Origin: Gammaproteobacteria bacterium
GTDB lineage: Bacteria > Pseudomonadota > Gammaproteobacteria > Pseudomonadales > JAUIKI01
Length of the DNA stretch: 5,821 bases
NCBI GenBank assembly: GCA_030430875.1
Contig: JAUIKI010000106.1
Location: forward strand, 1-5,821
Direction: 5' to 3'
Part shown: in pieces, positions 5,341 through 5,821 of the stretch
How positions within the stretch are numbered: position 1 is the first letter of the stretch
Layout of the letters: every line of letters starts with the position of its first letter
The notes under the pieces: model-generated
What the model was told of the DNA's origin: nothing
The model's input: the letters and a program-made list of their open reading frames with translations, nothing else
The model's database searches: none
Translations under genes and position numbers: made by a program

Positions 5341-5821
5341 TTTCATCCATAATTGCTAGCGGACGATTTGCCTTGGTAACCAAGCCATAACTTAACTTTT
5401 CAAATGTTTTAAAAATGACTAATTGGCCAGCCATCACTGTTGGTAGCGTAATCAATTCGTGGGTAACGGGATCTTCCGCATGACCACCTTTTTTATGAAT
5501 GGCAAAGATATTTCCCAAACTCACTCCTTCACGAGTTCCACGATTAATAACCACAACATTAAATTGACCAACCTCGGTCACACCATCTAGCACCGCAATG
5601 ATTTGCCCTTCAGTAACTGTTGGGTAATTGGGCTGGAAAATAGGCAAAGCATCTTGTGGTGACATTGCAAATATACGATCACCTATTCGAACTTCTTGAT
5701 TGCTTTTCTTCACTTGAATAGTAGCTACATTGTCCATCTGGCTTAAAAGATAGCTTTCGCCGACAACCATAGCCTCAAACCCAAGTATTTCATTACTTTG
5801 AGGGTCAACATAACTTTCCCC
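5324..5821 (-). CDS. LysM-family envelope protein upstream of dprA (C-terminal part; N-terminus outside window)
   Basis: The frame is open from the window edge to TAG at 5326-5324, giving 165 residues; the first internal Met (5770) is unlikely to be the start because coding sequence continues upstream of it. The visible region resembles, from memory, the C-terminal part of LysM-domain proteins encoded directly before dprA in Pseudomonas (PA0020 type). Supporting stretches are YVDPQSNEILGFEA (visible residues 4-17), a GDRI turn (47-50), DGVTEVGQFNVVVINRG (79-95), REGVSLGNIFAIHKKG (97-112), DPVTHELITLP (117-127) and AGQLVIFKTFEKLSYGLV (131-148). The fold appears beta-rich, with no membrane segment. 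Full-length relatives carry a signal peptide and a peptidoglycan-binding LysM domain, which would lie beyond base 5821 and cannot be checked. The function of the C-terminal part is unknown to me. The gene probably starts a transcript that continues into dprA. Confidence 0.8.
   Translation of the reverse strand, partial: GESYVDPQSNEILGFEAMVVGESYLLSQMDNVATIQVKKSNQEVRIGDRIFAMSPQDALPIFQPNYPTVTEGQIIAVLDGVTEVGQFNVVVINRGTREGVSLGNIFAIHKKGGHAEDPVTHELITLPTVMAGQLVIFKTFEKLSYGLVTKANRPLAIMDEIRQPL

Overview
The window reads as chromosomal core sequence from an AT-rich (about 40 % GC by eye) gammaproteobacterium. The basis is the uvrC-pgsA gene pair, a dprA preceded by a LysM-type envelope protein (an arrangement known from Pseudomonas and relatives), and proteins that align from memory with their E. 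coli counterparts along their length. The base composition and divergence would suit Legionella/Coxiella-like lineages, but that is a guess and no single feature fixes the genus.

Layout, left to right. (1) Positions 1-281, + strand: the proline-rich C-terminal tail of an unidentified protein, closed by a perfect intrinsic terminator at 311-339. (2) 407-1228, + strand: aroE, shikimate dehydrogenase, with a plausible promoter just after the terminator. (3) 1260-1820, - strand: pgsA, phosphatidylglycerophosphate synthase, starting at TTG behind a strong Shine-Dalgarno and converging tail-to-tail on aroE. (4) 1921-3795, - strand: uvrC, the dual-incision nuclease subunit of nucleotide excision repair. 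The 100-bp uvrC-pgsA gap contains a bulged stem-loop whose loop is G-rich on the mRNA strand. (5) 3796-4098: an AT-rich, roughly 300-bp non-coding region holding two related palindromes and another hairpin; it is the probable control region of uvrC-pgsA. (6) 4099-5250, - strand: dprA, the RecA loader for transforming DNA. (7) 5324-5821, - strand: the C-terminal part of a LysM-family envelope protein, cut by the window edge, with a symmetric stem-loop over its stop codon.

The genes are housekeeping: aromatic amino-acid biosynthesis (aroE), acidic phospholipid synthesis (pgsA), DNA repair (uvrC), natural transformation (dprA) and cell envelope (LysM protein). LysM-dprA and uvrC-pgsA are each probable co-transcribed pairs. 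No mobile element, CRISPR array, rRNA or tRNA is visible. I found no wholly new system. The most interesting signals are non-coding: the duplicated palindrome upstream of uvrC, the stem-loop between uvrC and pgsA, and the apparent rearrangement that places uvrC-pgsA between dprA and aroE.
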